DNA of 64,000 nt from Candidatus Delongbacteria bacterium (GCA_020634015.1 JACKCN010000002.1:372001-436000); one strand, 5' to 3'; shown: positions 44,424-53,023, counted from the first letter of the stretch. Numbers and translations are program-made. The notes: generated by a model from the letters alone, not told the origin.

Positions 44424-45344
44424 TCAGGGAAACCGCAGCGGAACGCATTCCTGCACGGAACCGACCTCACCCGCGAAGTAGCGCGCCACCGTGCCTTCCA
44501 GGTCGTTGGCTGCCACGCATATTTCGCCCGCGGCGCTCATCAGGTGCAGGAACACCGGGCCAAGATACCCGCCTTCCAGGCTGCGAAGATCTTCGAGCGC
44601 CAGGCGACAGGCATTGCGCACAGAATGCCCCTGCTGAAGCAGCGCCACCGCCAGACGGGCCGTGCCCGCACGGATCGTCATTTCCCCCGTGTGTGTGCAG
44701 GCGGCGGCGCCGTAGCGCTCATCCACGTACAGGCCGGCACCGATCACGGGCGAGTCACCCAGCCTGCCCGGATATTTCCAGGCCCAGCCCGTGGTGCTGG
44801 TGCCACCCGCCATGCGGCCCTTTCCGTCGCGGACAAGCAGAATGGTCGTGCCCCGCGCGATGTCCGGGCGTGCCCCCGGCCAACTGAGCGGTGCCAGGGG
44901 GCGCGGTTCCTCCACCCCCGAGGCATCCAGCCCGAGTCCCGACAGCCACTTGACGTGCTCCTTGGCTGCCTCGTGTGACAGGGGAGGTTCGGTGGCCAGG
45001 CCACACTCGCGCGCGAAACGTTCGGCGCCCTCGCCCGCCAGCAGCACATGGGGCAGGCGCTGCATCACCTGACGGGCCAGGCTGATCACGTGCAGGCAAT
45101 TGCCCACCGCGGCCACCGCACCACTGAGGCGGCCCGCCCCTTCCATGATCGCCGAATCACACTGCATGCCGCCCAGCAGATTGGGAGAGCCGCCCAGCCC
45201 CACCGAGCGCACGGCGGGGTCCGCTTCCACGGGGCGAATGCCCGCCTCGACCGCATCCAGTGCGCTGCCCCCGGCCCGCAAGACCTCTTCCGCAGCCCGG
45301 ATGCCGGGGCCTCCTTCACTGCCTGCCAGGATCAGACTCGCCAT
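44424..45344 (-). CDS. Isoaspartyl peptidase / L-asparaginase-type Ntn hydrolase
   Basis: 306 residues of the N-terminal nucleophile asparaginase-2 family, which self-cleaves into two chains. The predicted cleavage lies before the first Thr of ARGTTILLV; Gly before Thr resembles the plant/EcAIII type, while glycosylasparaginases have Asp. Downstream TSTTGWAWKYPGRLGDSPVIG and YGAAACTHTGEM are the conserved substrate pocket. The N-terminus has AAEEVLRAGGSALDAVEAG, also typical. ATG 45344 was chosen (AAGGAG seven bases upstream) over a GTG at 45374. It has no signal peptide, so it is cytoplasmic. It probably repairs or degrades isoaspartyl peptides or asparagine. Confidence 0.87.
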   Translation of the reverse strand: MASLILAGSEGGPGIRAAEEVLRAGGSALDAVEAGIRPVEADPAVRSVGLGGSPNLLGGMQCDSAIMEGAGRLSGAVAAVGNCLHVISLARQVMQRLPHVLLAGEGAERFARECGLATEPPLSHEAAKEHVKWLSGLGLDASGVEEPRPLAPLSWPGARPDIARGTTILLVRDGKGRMAGGTSTTGWAWKYPGRLGDSPVIGAGLYVDERYGAAACTHTGEMTIRAGTARLAVALLQQGHSVRNACRLALEDLRSLEGGYLGPVFLHLMSAAGEICVAANDLEGTVARYFAGEVGSVQECVPLRFP

Positions 45345-45371
45345 GCTTGCTCCTTGTGTGTCAGGCGCTGA

Positions 45372-45406
45372 CAATACAAAACGGGGTCCGGAAATCCGGA
45401 CCCCGT
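45372..45406 (-). terminator. Rho-independent terminator of the nonaheme cytochrome gene
   Basis: ACGGGGTCCGGA (45381-45392) and TCCGGACCCCGT (45395-45406) form a long stem; read on the reverse strand it is followed by TTTTGTATTG. Confidence 0.88.
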
Positions 45407-45433
45407 CTTCAGGTCGATTCGAGATGCTGCGGA

Positions 45434-46852
45434 CTACTGCAGGCTGTTCATGTAGTCGATGGCATTCTGCAGCAGGGACATCGAGTAGGCCGGGTTGTGG
45501 GCGCCACGGCTGCCGTCCACGGTCACGAACTCGTAGGCATAGGCGGCCATACGCATGTCGGGGGTGGTGGCGGTGGGGCTGCCCAGACTGTCTTCGGGCA
45601 CGCCGATGGCGGCCAGCAGCTCAGCCAGCTTGTTCTCGATCTCGGTCTGGAAACCGTTGACGTTGAAGTCAGGCGGGTTCTGGTGGCAACCGGCGCAGGC
45701 GGCGACACCCGGGTTGAAGTCGTGGATGCGCTCGGTGCTGCCCTGCACGGACACCATGTGGCAGCTCAGGCAACCCTTGCCCAGGTTCTGGTGGGTGTGG
45801 TCACGGTCGTAGGTATAACCGGCGATCTCGTAGCTGCCGTCGCCCAGGAACATGTCCATCTGGGGACTGCTGTGGGGGCCGAAATGGGCGTTGCCGTTAG
45901 CAATCTGGCCTTCGACATTGGCCACGTTGCGGCGGGCATGGTGGCACTGCACGCAGGACTGGCCCGTGCCATAGCCGGTATAAGTGCGGGCTTCGTTGGC
46001 GTCATACACGACAGTGTAATCATTCAGGTCGCGCAGCTGAGCTTCGTTGGGGCCGCCATGAGGATCGTGGCAGGCCACGCAGCCGATCAGGCTGGCGTTC
46101 TCGGGGTTCGGGGCACCCGCGTAGTCGGGGTCATTCAGGCGAATGAAACCTTCGGCGGTGTGGCATTCCACGCAGGAACTGCGGTTGAACTCGCTGTCGA
46201 ATTCTTCCTGATCGGTGAAGCCATGGGTCTCATAGACCATGCCGTGACCGGACTCGGCCCACTGCTCGATCTGGTGGGTGTGGCAGCTGCCGCAGATCGC
46301 CTGGGATTCGCCGTTGACGAAACGGGTGGCGAAGGAGATTTCGGGATCATGCTGGTAGATCGTGGGGCCCATGTTGCCGTGGCAGGCTTCGCACTGCACA
46401 CCCTCGAGGGCAGCCATGCGGGACATGTCTTCGGCGGTCTCACCGGGCCAGAAATCGTCGAATCCGCTATTGTCCGCGCCGTTGCCGGCGGTCAGCACCG
46501 TGTCACCGAAGGCGACGGGGGCGTCCCAACCGGTGGTGTGGCAATGCAGACAGTAGGGATTGTTCTCGTTGCCACCGTCCACCAGAGTCTGGTAGGCCAT
46601 GGCGTGACCCGTGGTCGCCCACTGGTCGATGGTCTCGGAATGGCAACCATGGCACGATACCGCATCGTTGCCGACATACGTGTAGGCCGGATATCCCGGA
46701 CCCATCGGACCTTCGGGACCAGCGGGACCCTGAGGTCCTTCGATACCCTGCGCACCCTGCAGCCCGTTCGCACCGTCGTCACCCGCGCAGCTGAACATCA
46801 TCAGCGAAAGGCCGCACGCGATCAACAGCGACAGGTTGAGTTTCTTCATCAT
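45434..46852 (-). CDS. Nonaheme c-type cytochrome lipoprotein with a collagen-like stalk
   Basis: 472 residues. The signal ends in lipobox LMMFSC (Cys22). Residues about 27-53 are nine consecutive Gly-X-Y triplets, many GP-starting, then a 13-residue linker. Nine CxxCH heme motifs follow: CHGCH (67-71), CLHCH, CEACH, CGSCH, CVECH, CVACH, CVQCH, CLSCH and CAGCH. Several have neighbouring His that could be distal ligands. There is no recognisable catalytic family beyond a doubled-CxxCH type. ATG 46852 was chosen because GGAGG lies eight bases upstream. It is predicted to be membrane-anchored in the periplasm or at the cell surface, in electron transfer. A CRP/FNR-like dyad lies upstream. Confidence 0.88.
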   Translation of the reverse strand: MMKKLNLSLLIACGLSLMMFSCAGDDGANGLQGAQGIEGPQGPAGPEGPMGPGYPAYTYVGNDAVSCHGCHSETIDQWATTGHAMAYQTLVDGGNENNPYCLHCHTTGWDAPVAFGDTVLTAGNGADNSGFDDFWPGETAEDMSRMAALEGVQCEACHGNMGPTIYQHDPEISFATRFVNGESQAICGSCHTHQIEQWAESGHGMVYETHGFTDQEEFDSEFNRSSCVECHTAEGFIRLNDPDYAGAPNPENASLIGCVACHDPHGGPNEAQLRDLNDYTVVYDANEARTYTGYGTGQSCVQCHHARRNVANVEGQIANGNAHFGPHSSPQMDMFLGDGSYEIAGYTYDRDHTHQNLGKGCLSCHMVSVQGSTERIHDFNPGVAACAGCHQNPPDFNVNGFQTEIENKLAELLAAIGVPEDSLGSPTATTPDMRMAAYAYEFVTVDGSRGAHNPAYSMSLLQNAIDYMNSLQ

Positions 46853-46930
46853 CTCACACACCTCCAGTTTCCAATTGCTTCGCGCGCTCTATCCTGATTG
46901 TCACGGAAGCGTCTCGCGATTGGCCCCAGA

Positions 46931-46970
46931 ATAACAATCCGGGCTTTGGGAGGAAATTGACTTTGGTCAA
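46931..46970 (-). promoter_or_regulatory. CRP/FNR-type dyad and -10 element upstream of the nonaheme cytochrome
   Basis: TTGAC-TTTG-GTCAA (46957-46970) is a perfect 5+5 dyad like those of the CRP/FNR family (FNR: TTGAT-N4-ATCAA). On the reverse strand TGTTAT (46936-46931) would be the -10 element, which puts the dyad about 40 bp upstream of initiation, the classic activator position. Confidence 0.55.
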
Positions 46971-47473
46971 GAGTGGGGGGTATGTGGTGAAAAAATTCAC
47001 ATTTCGATGACTTTCTTGCGGGAGCCACACGCGCCAACACCCTCTAAAGCCAACAATGGCAGGGATTTGTGCCGAATCTGTCTCCATTGTGTGTGCCTGT
47101 TTCAACAGGCATTGCAACACATGGCAATCAAGGGCTGGATTTCCGGAGATCCTGCCGTCAAGTCTCGGTTGTGGGAAGTTTCCGGCTGGATTCTGTGCCG
47201 CAAGCAGGGCGACATGGTGTGGTCGCACACCCTCGCTGGATGATTGGGGCAGTTCCCTGGGCAGAGGCGGCATCCATTACATCATATGGTGAGCATCAGG
47301 GACCCGGGGCGCGTGGGCATTCTGGTCACGTTCCAGCATTGACGGGCATTGCGGCCAGGCAGGCGTTCATTCATGGGCTTGAGGAGGGGGCAGGGCGGCT
47401 GGACAGCGTGCGACAGGAGCCGGGCGAGGGGCCCGGGTCCGTTGCTGGCCGGAAGAATCCGGTCAGATCCAGG
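46971..47473. other. About 500-bp gap without a convincing gene
   Basis: Between the cytochrome control region and the phosphatase gene there is no gene I can support. A 78-codon forward frame (47007-47243) has no ribosome site, family match or coding-like composition. Confidence 0.4.
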
Positions 47474-48826
47474 TCACTCGGCGGGTTCGGGCTGATCCAG
47501 GACGAGCATGGTCAGGTCATCCAGCTGGGGCTGGTCGCCGGTGAACTCGGCCAGGGTCTCGAAGAGTTCCTCGATCACCATGGACGGCGAGGTGCCGGCC
47601 TGCAGATTGCCCAGGCGTTCGATCAGGCGGGCTTCGCCGTACTCTTCCTCTTCGTCGGCCTGGGCTTCTGTCACACCGTCGGAGTAGACGACCAGTCGTT
47701 TCCCTGGGCTCAGCACAAGACTGCCCGATTCATAGCCGACTCCGTCGAAGGCCCCCACCAGCATGCCGCCACAGTGCAATTCCTCGTAGGTCCCGCTGGT
47801 GTGATCCAGCAGCAACGGCGGATTGTGGCCCGCGTTCACATACTCGAGTTCGCGAGTTGCGGGGTCGTAGACGGCGAAGAACAGCGTGGCGAACTGGCCG
47901 TCGGTCGTGTCCCGCACGAGTGTCCGGTTGACGTGCGCCACCACCGTGGCCGGTGATTCACAGTGCTCGGCGTGGGCCCGCAGACTGGCGCGCAGAGTGC
48001 ACATCAGCAGTGCCGCGGCCGGACCCTTGCCGCAGACATCGGCCAGGGCCAGTCCGATGCGTCCTTCCGGCAGGGGAAAGAAGTCGTAGTAATCACCACC
48101 CACATGGCTGGCGGGAATGCTGATGCCGGCCACGCGCACACCGCCGCTGAACTTCTCAGGACGGGGCCAGAGACCGTTCTGGATTTCGCGGGCCAGTGTG
48201 AGCTGTTCCATCACGCGGGCGTGTGCCAGGGATTCCCCGTGCAGACGTTCCCGTTCCAGGGCAATTGCCGCCTGATCGGCCAGGGCTTCCAGCAGGGCGC
48301 GGTCCTCGCCATCGAAGGGGCGATTGCCCGAGCGGTTGAGGGCCTGCAGCACGCCGATCACCGCACCATCCGGGCGCCTTACGGGCACGCAGATCAGGTT
48401 GCGCGTCACGAAGCCGCCGCGGGAGACATCCCCGAAGAAGCGCGGATCCGTGGCGGGATTGTTGATCGTGACGCTCTCGTCGTGTGCGGCCACCCAGCCG
48501 CAGATTCCCTGCCCGGCAGGAATGCGCACTCCCTGGATCTCGCCCCGGGCCGGGCCCGTGGGAATCTGAAGCACCATTTCCCCGGTGGCCGGGTCATGCA
48601 GGAAGAGCGAAGCCGCTTCGCTTTCCACGATGCGGGCCACGGAGTTGAGAATCGAGAGCAGCAGTTCGTGGGTATCGGGGCTGGAACTGATCAGGGCGAT
48701 CTGCTCGACCAGCATGCTGAGACGTTCCTTGGAGCAGCGGGACAGCGCCAGACTGAGGGCGATCCTCGAGGGAGTGGTTCCAGGAATCAAGGCCCGTTGT
48801 GCCGAGGAGGAGAGTGAGGGGTCCAT
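47474..48826 (-). CDS. GAF-domain SpoIIE/PP2C-type protein serine phosphatase (RsbU-like)
   Basis: 450 residues. About 80-245 form a GAF sensor (VRIPAGQGICGWVAAHDE and LICVPVRRPDGAVIGVLQAL). The C-terminal ~200 residues are a PP2C-like phosphatase: HVGGDYYDFFPLPEGR (metal Asp), LALADVCGKGPAAALLM and VYSDGVTEA. Relatives dephosphorylate anti-sigma antagonists in partner-switching systems. ATG 48826 (AAGGAA upstream) was chosen over the longer frame to 49012. No antagonist or anti-sigma gene is next to it, so its target lies elsewhere. Confidence 0.92.
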   Translation of the reverse strand: MDPSLSSSAQRALIPGTTPSRIALSLALSRCSKERLSMLVEQIALISSSPDTHELLLSILNSVARIVESEAASLFLHDPATGEMVLQIPTGPARGEIQGVRIPAGQGICGWVAAHDESVTINNPATDPRFFGDVSRGGFVTRNLICVPVRRPDGAVIGVLQALNRSGNRPFDGEDRALLEALADQAAIALERERLHGESLAHARVMEQLTLAREIQNGLWPRPEKFSGGVRVAGISIPASHVGGDYYDFFPLPEGRIGLALADVCGKGPAAALLMCTLRASLRAHAEHCESPATVVAHVNRTLVRDTTDGQFATLFFAVYDPATRELEYVNAGHNPPLLLDHTSGTYEELHCGGMLVGAFDGVGYESGSLVLSPGKRLVVYSDGVTEAQADEEEEYGEARLIERLGNLQAGTSPSMVIEELFETLAEFTGDQPQLDDLTMLVLDQPEPAE

Positions 48827-49094
48827 GGGATTCCTTGCCTGCTGAACCGGCTTTCCGCCGGCACGGATGTCCAGTCGATCCCGGGCGCCTCGCTGTGTGA
48901 CAGGCTGCCCGGGGGGTGGGGGCCTCAGCCGGCAATGATCGTGAAAGCCCTTACAATAGACAAGGATTTCACGACCCGCCATGATTGGCAGCGTCTGGCA
49001 GCCCCTGTCCACGCTTGCTATTGTTCGGTGCCCCAGGGCATATTGACCCGCCCCCCACGACGCTCAGCCTTGATTCAAATCGAAAGGACCTCCC

Positions 49095-50627
49095 ATGCGC
49101 GATCTCATCGTCTGCTGTGACGGTACCTGGAACACTCCGGAACAGATGGACCAGGGGGTGCCGGTACCCACCAACGTCGTGCGCCTGTACAATTCCCTGG
49201 CCGAGCGCACCAGCACGGGACGTGAGCAGCTGCGTTACTACCACCCGGGTGTCGGCACCGAGGGGGGCTGGGTCCAGCGCCTCAAGGAAGGCGGCATCGG
49301 GGACGGCCTGGCCCGCAACATCCAGAGTGCCTATCGCTGGCTGGCGGGAAACTGGCAGCCCGGCGACCGGATCTTCCTCTTCGGATTCAGTCGGGGTGCC
49401 TACACTGTCCGCTCCCTTGCGGGCATGCTGGGCACCTGTGGTCTGGCGGATCTGCGCGGCTGCGAGGAGGGTGTGCTCTGGAAACGCGTCGAGACCGTGT
49501 TCACCCAGGGCTACCGCAAGGGCAGGCCCGCGGCCGACTGGGGCAAGGAGTGGGTCTTTCACGAGCCGGTGCCCGGGGACCGGCGCATTCCCATCGAGCT
49601 GGTGGGCGTCTGGGACACGGTAGGCGCGCTGGGCATTCCCGACGACATGGCCCTGCTGAATGTCTTTGATGACCGCAACCAGTACACCTTTCACGACACG
49701 CGGCTGGGAGCGTCCATCCGGCATGCCCGTCACGCGATCGCGCTGGATGAGCGGCGCGAGACCTTTGAACCCACCCTCTGGGAGGACGCCAACGACGGCG
49801 ACCGTGTGATCCAGCTCTGGTTTCCGGGCGTGCACAGCGACGTGGGAGGTGGATACGCCGAAACCGGGCTCTCCGATGGTGCGCTGAGCTGGATGATCGA
49901 GCAGGCCCGCACGCTGGGGCTGGAGTTTCGTCCCGGCATGCTGAAACAGATCCATCCGGACCCGCGTGGTGTGCTGCATGACAGCGCCACGGGTGTGTTC
50001 AGTCACCTGCGGTCTCGCCCACGCTCGATTCCCGATCTGAACGGATCTGCCGACTCACTCCTGCATGCCAGCGTGATCGATCGGCGCGAGGATCCCCCGA
50101 TTTCCCAGGCGCCCTACCGTCCCAGCCGTCGCCTGGACGCGGGGCAGAGCATCGAGCTGACCGTCTGGGCCAACGAGCGCTGGAATGCGTCCGAGTTGTT
50201 CCTGGAAGCGGGTGTGCCGCTGGAATTGACGGCCAGCGGCCAATGGCTTGACCGCAAGGTTGCCTGTGGCCCCGCGGGGACCAGCGATGGCAAGTTCCAG
50301 GTGGCCGAGCTGGCACACCTCGGAGGAGCGCTGATGGGCAAGCTGGAAGGCATGTTCAAGTCTCTCAGCAAGAATCGCCAAGCCGACTTCATCGCCACTC
50401 GCCGAGTTGAGAAGCAGCCCTGGATGTGTCTGCTGGGCATGCTGCTGCCCGCGCCAGACGCACTGGGGCAGGCAGTGGGCAAGGAGCCGGAACTGGTGGT
50501 GATAAAGGAAGGCGTGCGCTGGACACCCAGCGTGTCGGGCTATCTGTACACCTTTGCCAACGATGCCTGGCACTTCTATGGCAACAATCGCGGCAGCGTC
50601 CGGTTGCGGATCACACGCTCGGTCTGA
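49095..50627 (+). CDS. DUF2235 alpha/beta hydrolase with a lectin-like C-terminal domain
   Basis: 510 residues. About 1-340 are the DUF2235 hydrolase, a family that includes type VI secretion phospholipase effectors (Tle1). CCDGTWNT starts it, the nucleophile Ser99 is in FGFSRGAYTVR, and GVWDTVGALG and WFPGVHSDVGGGY supply further conserved residues. The last ~150 residues contain ALMGKLEG, SGYLYTFANDAWHFYGNN and SVRLRITRSV, reminiscent of the galactophilic PA-IL lectin fold, suggesting carbohydrate binding. No signal peptide. AAAGGA precedes ATG 49095. There are no T6SS genes nearby. It could be an effector or a cytoplasmic esterase. Confidence 0.85.
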   Translation: MRDLIVCCDGTWNTPEQMDQGVPVPTNVVRLYNSLAERTSTGREQLRYYHPGVGTEGGWVQRLKEGGIGDGLARNIQSAYRWLAGNWQPGDRIFLFGFSRGAYTVRSLAGMLGTCGLADLRGCEEGVLWKRVETVFTQGYRKGRPAADWGKEWVFHEPVPGDRRIPIELVGVWDTVGALGIPDDMALLNVFDDRNQYTFHDTRLGASIRHARHAIALDERRETFEPTLWEDANDGDRVIQLWFPGVHSDVGGGYAETGLSDGALSWMIEQARTLGLEFRPGMLKQIHPDPRGVLHDSATGVFSHLRSRPRSIPDLNGSADSLLHASVIDRREDPPISQAPYRPSRRLDAGQSIELTVWANERWNASELFLEAGVPLELTASGQWLDRKVACGPAGTSDGKFQVAELAHLGGALMGKLEGMFKSLSKNRQADFIATRRVEKQPWMCLLGMLLPAPDALGQAVGKEPELVVIKEGVRWTPSVSGYLYTFANDAWHFYGNNRGSVRLRITRSV

Positions 50628-50670
50628 GCATCGAGGGCCAAGGAGTCGACCCGGTCCGGAGGAGTCAGGT

Positions 50671-51057
50671 TCAGGACAGCGTGACACCTTCGGGCAGTGT
50701 TTCGACAACCATGTCCGCAAGGTCTTCCAGGGGCGTGTCCGGCGCCAGGACTTCAGCACGCAACCATCCGCGCAAGGATGACTCCGCCAGTTCCACCTCG
50801 ACCCACAGATGGGTATCGCCTCCGAAGGCGAAGTGTCGGGACTGGATCACGCGCACCGCCTGGCCCGGAGCCAGTTCGGCACGGACCACGAATCCGTCGG
50901 GGCGATCGAGCATGGGCGAGTTGAACACCAGCGCGTGCTGATGTCTGGCTGTGACGACCGCCGGTCGCTGCAGTTCGGGTGGTGTGAATCGGATCTCAAG
51001 AAAGGCCAGGGCAAGCGCGAGCACAAAGATGCCGCCGACGACGACGAGGGGTTCCAT
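50671..51057 (-). CDS. Small membrane-anchored protein, unrecognised
   Basis: 128 residues. One N-terminal hydrophobic helix (LVVVGGIFVLALALAFLEI) is followed by a soluble, acidic, strand-rich domain with LWVEVELAESSLRGWLRAEV. No family recognised. ATG 51057 has GGAGG five bases upstream, good evidence that it is real although the open frame extends further. It is divergent from the VIT-family gene. Confidence 0.7.
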   Translation of the reverse strand: MEPLVVVGGIFVLALALAFLEIRFTPPELQRPAVVTARHQHALVFNSPMLDRPDGFVVRAELAPGQAVRVIQSRHFAFGGDTHLWVEVELAESSLRGWLRAEVLAPDTPLEDLADMVVETLPEGVTLS

Positions 51058-51258
51058 GAGTACCTCCGTGGGGTGAGGACTGTGGCTGCGAACAACGAGC
51101 TTCCGCGTTGAATCGGCTTGCGCAGACAGTTTGTTCAGGCGATCGCATGACCCGCAAAAGCAATGATCAAGGTGCCTATATCGACAGCGCCAAAGCAAGA
51201 TGAACCTCGCCGCCACAAATTTTTCTGATTCCTGCCCCGAATCCAGCCTGGAGATTCC

Positions 51259-51954
51259 ATGAGCATGTCCCATCGCGAGCGCCACCGCTCCCATCGCAGC
51301 GGTTGGCTGCGGGCCGCCGTCCTTGGAGCCAACGATGGTCTGGTCTCCACCGCCAGTCTGGTGGTGGGAGTGGCCGCCGCGGGAGCCGATCGTTCCAGCA
51401 TTCTGCTGGCGGGCGTGGCCGGGCTGGTGGCCGGGGCCATGTCGATGGCCGCGGGCGAATACGTCTCGGTCAGCTCCCAGGCTGATACCGAAGGCGCGGA
51501 TCTGGCCCGCGAGCGGGACGAACTGGAGCACGACTGGGACTTCGAAGTGGAAGAGCTGGCCCAGATCTACCACCAGCGTGGAGTCGAACTTGAACTGGCC
51601 CGGGAGCTGTCCGTGCAGCTGATGGCCCACGATGCCTTGGGTGCACACGCGCGCGAAGAACTGGGCATCAGCGAACTGACCACAGCGCGTCCTCTGCAGG
51701 CGGCCCTGACATCCGCCGCGACATTCGCGGCCGGAGCTGCTCTGCCACTGCTGCCGGCAGTTGTGATCCCCGTGACCTGGCTGGCCTGGGCCGTCAGCGG
51801 ACTGACCATTGCCTGTCTGCTGCTGCTGGGCAGTCTGGCGGCCCGCACGGGAGGTGCACCGGTCTGGACCGGAGCCTGGCGTGTCACGCTCTGGGGCGTG
51901 ATGGCACTGGTCCTCACGGCGCTCGCCGGCCACTTTGTGGGCACGGGCGTCTGA
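51259..51954 (+). CDS. VIT1/CCC1-family iron/manganese transporter
   Basis: 231 residues with about five hydrophobic helices. The first helices carry AAVLGANDGLVSTASLVVGV and MSMAAGEYVSVSSQAD, diagnostic for the family. The central charged part (DLARERDELEHD, then EELAQIYHQRG) is the metal-binding cytosolic segment. Relatives move Fe2+ or Mn2+ out of the cytoplasm. ATG 51259 was chosen; ATG 51265 is an alternative. No metal regulator is adjacent. Confidence 0.92.
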   Translation: MSMSHRERHRSHRSGWLRAAVLGANDGLVSTASLVVGVAAAGADRSSILLAGVAGLVAGAMSMAAGEYVSVSSQADTEGADLARERDELEHDWDFEVEELAQIYHQRGVELELARELSVQLMAHDALGAHAREELGISELTTARPLQAALTSAATFAAGAALPLLPAVVIPVTWLAWAVSGLTIACLLLLGSLAARTGGAPVWTGAWRVTLWGVMALVLTALAGHFVGTGV

Positions 51955-52363
51955 GCGGACCCGTGCCCGGCGAGAGTTCAGAATCCGGCGGGACTGGACA
52001 CCTGCCGCTCTCACAATCATGTGCGTCACGAACAATCGCCAGGGCCGACAACAAGTTGCGTGCTGGGTGGAACTTCTGAGAATTCAAGTGTCCAACAGCC
52101 ACTTCGCGATGCGTCGGACACGCCGGATTCCCACACGGACATCGTAGGGACTCGGAGCGCACGCGGGGTGCGTCTGGCCCGCGAATTGCTTGGCCAGCCA
52201 AGGGTCCGCGCAGCCCGGGCTGACTCCGGGCAACCGCGTTCGCTGCCTGGTTCACCATTGTTCTCATCAGCGTACACACAGCGTGGGGGCGTCCGGCTGG
52301 GACGCCCCCTTTTTGTTTCTGGGCGCCGGGACTCCCAGCGGCGGGGCATGCGCGACTGCGAGT
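51955..52363. other. 409-bp gap; possible small-RNA or long 3' UTR region
   Basis: No gene is recognisable. It ends in a strong forward terminator (52285-52318) that lies 330 bp beyond the VIT-gene stop. It includes a small inverted repeat CTTGGC-CA-GCCAAG near 52190. Either the VIT message has a long tail or a separate noncoding transcript ends there. Confidence 0.4.
52285..52318 (+). terminator. Strong rho-independent terminator, far from the nearest upstream gene
   Basis: GGGGGCGTCC (52285-52294), 5-nt loop, GGACGCCCCC (52300-52309), then TTTTTGTTT. The stem is a perfect 10 bp. Confidence 0.92.
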
Positions 52364-52903
52364 TCAGTTCCTGTTCAGGTGTCCGATATCCAGTTCCCGA
52401 TTGGCAAGGCGCAGTTTCTCACCCGGGCTCAGCTTGCGATAGTCCCTGGGCAGTGGGTCACGCATGTGCGCGTATCGCGGATTGAGGTCCGACCATTCGA
52501 AATGGTCAGGGCGCACACACAGCCCCGCGATGGACGGCACGCAGTGCATCTCGCGCAACGCTTCGTCCAGTTCGTCCGGCGGGATCTCCTGGATTTCGTA
52601 GGGGCCGTCCCACAGAGGGCCTCGGCGCATGAACCAGGAATTGTAGCGCCGTGTGTGCCGGATCTGGACATGGTTCATCAGGCCGGAAATGCTGCCGATT
52701 TCCCGCTGTGACACCATCAGCGCAGCCATGCCCGGCATCAGGCACCAGGCGTGGAGTCGGCAATTGTGCAAACGGCAGCCGTCCTCGAGCAATTGCAGGT
52801 ATTCCAGTGCATTCCAGACTTCCCGGTAGAGCATTTCGCGTGCCACCACCCAGGCCTGTATCCGGTAGACCCGATCCTGAACCAGTTCCCTTCTGCGTGC
52901 CAT
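52364..52903 (-). CDS. RAYT / IS200-type Y1 transposase-like protein with degenerate catalytic sites
   Basis: 179 residues. The overall layout follows REP-associated tyrosine transposases: YRIQAWV start, LHAWCLMP, an RRGPLWDGPYEIQEIP segment and HFEWSDLNPRY. But the HUH metal site, normally PNHVH, reads PGMAA (about residues 57-61), and the nucleophile Tyr of the usual YTRYFN reads HTRRYN. By eye it is therefore catalytically dead. ATG 52903 has GGAGG five bases upstream. It is either a domesticated DNA-binding relative or a decaying copy; the intact frame favours the former. Diverged repeats lie just upstream. Confidence 0.75.
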   Translation of the reverse strand: MARRRELVQDRVYRIQAWVVAREMLYREVWNALEYLQLLEDGCRLHNCRLHAWCLMPGMAALMVSQREIGSISGLMNHVQIRHTRRYNSWFMRRGPLWDGPYEIQEIPPDELDEALREMHCVPSIAGLCVRPDHFEWSDLNPRYAHMRDPLPRDYRKLSPGEKLRLANRELDIGHLNRN

Positions 52904-52957
52904 GCCGCCCTCCATTTCCGTGTGACGCCCCAAGGACGGATCCGCCTTTCGACTGCA

Positions 52958-53023
52958 CAAGATCCGGCCGGCGTGGGACAGCAATCGCCGGGGCGCGTGT
53001 CAGGGGAACTGGACGGTGGCGGC
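52958..53023 (+). repeat. 66-bp diverged direct repeat, copy A
   Basis: Starts CAAGATCCGGCCGG and ends CTGGACGGTGGCGGC. It aligns without gaps to 53582-53647 with 13 mismatches (about 80% identity). It lies just upstream of the RAYT-like gene start. Confidence 0.75.

Noticed and set aside
45260..46897. 545-codon forward frame opposite the nonaheme cytochrome gene
   Set aside because: Shadow of the cytochrome gene; the reverse frame has lipobox, nine heme motifs, ribosome site and terminator.
47007..47243. 78-codon forward frame with several Cys
   Set aside because: No ribosome site, no recognisable motif, and composition like the surrounding noncoding DNA.
47312..47328. GCATTCTGGTCACG also found near 62155
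   Set aside because: A 14-bp match between two places in 64 kb with no extended similarity is not meaningful.
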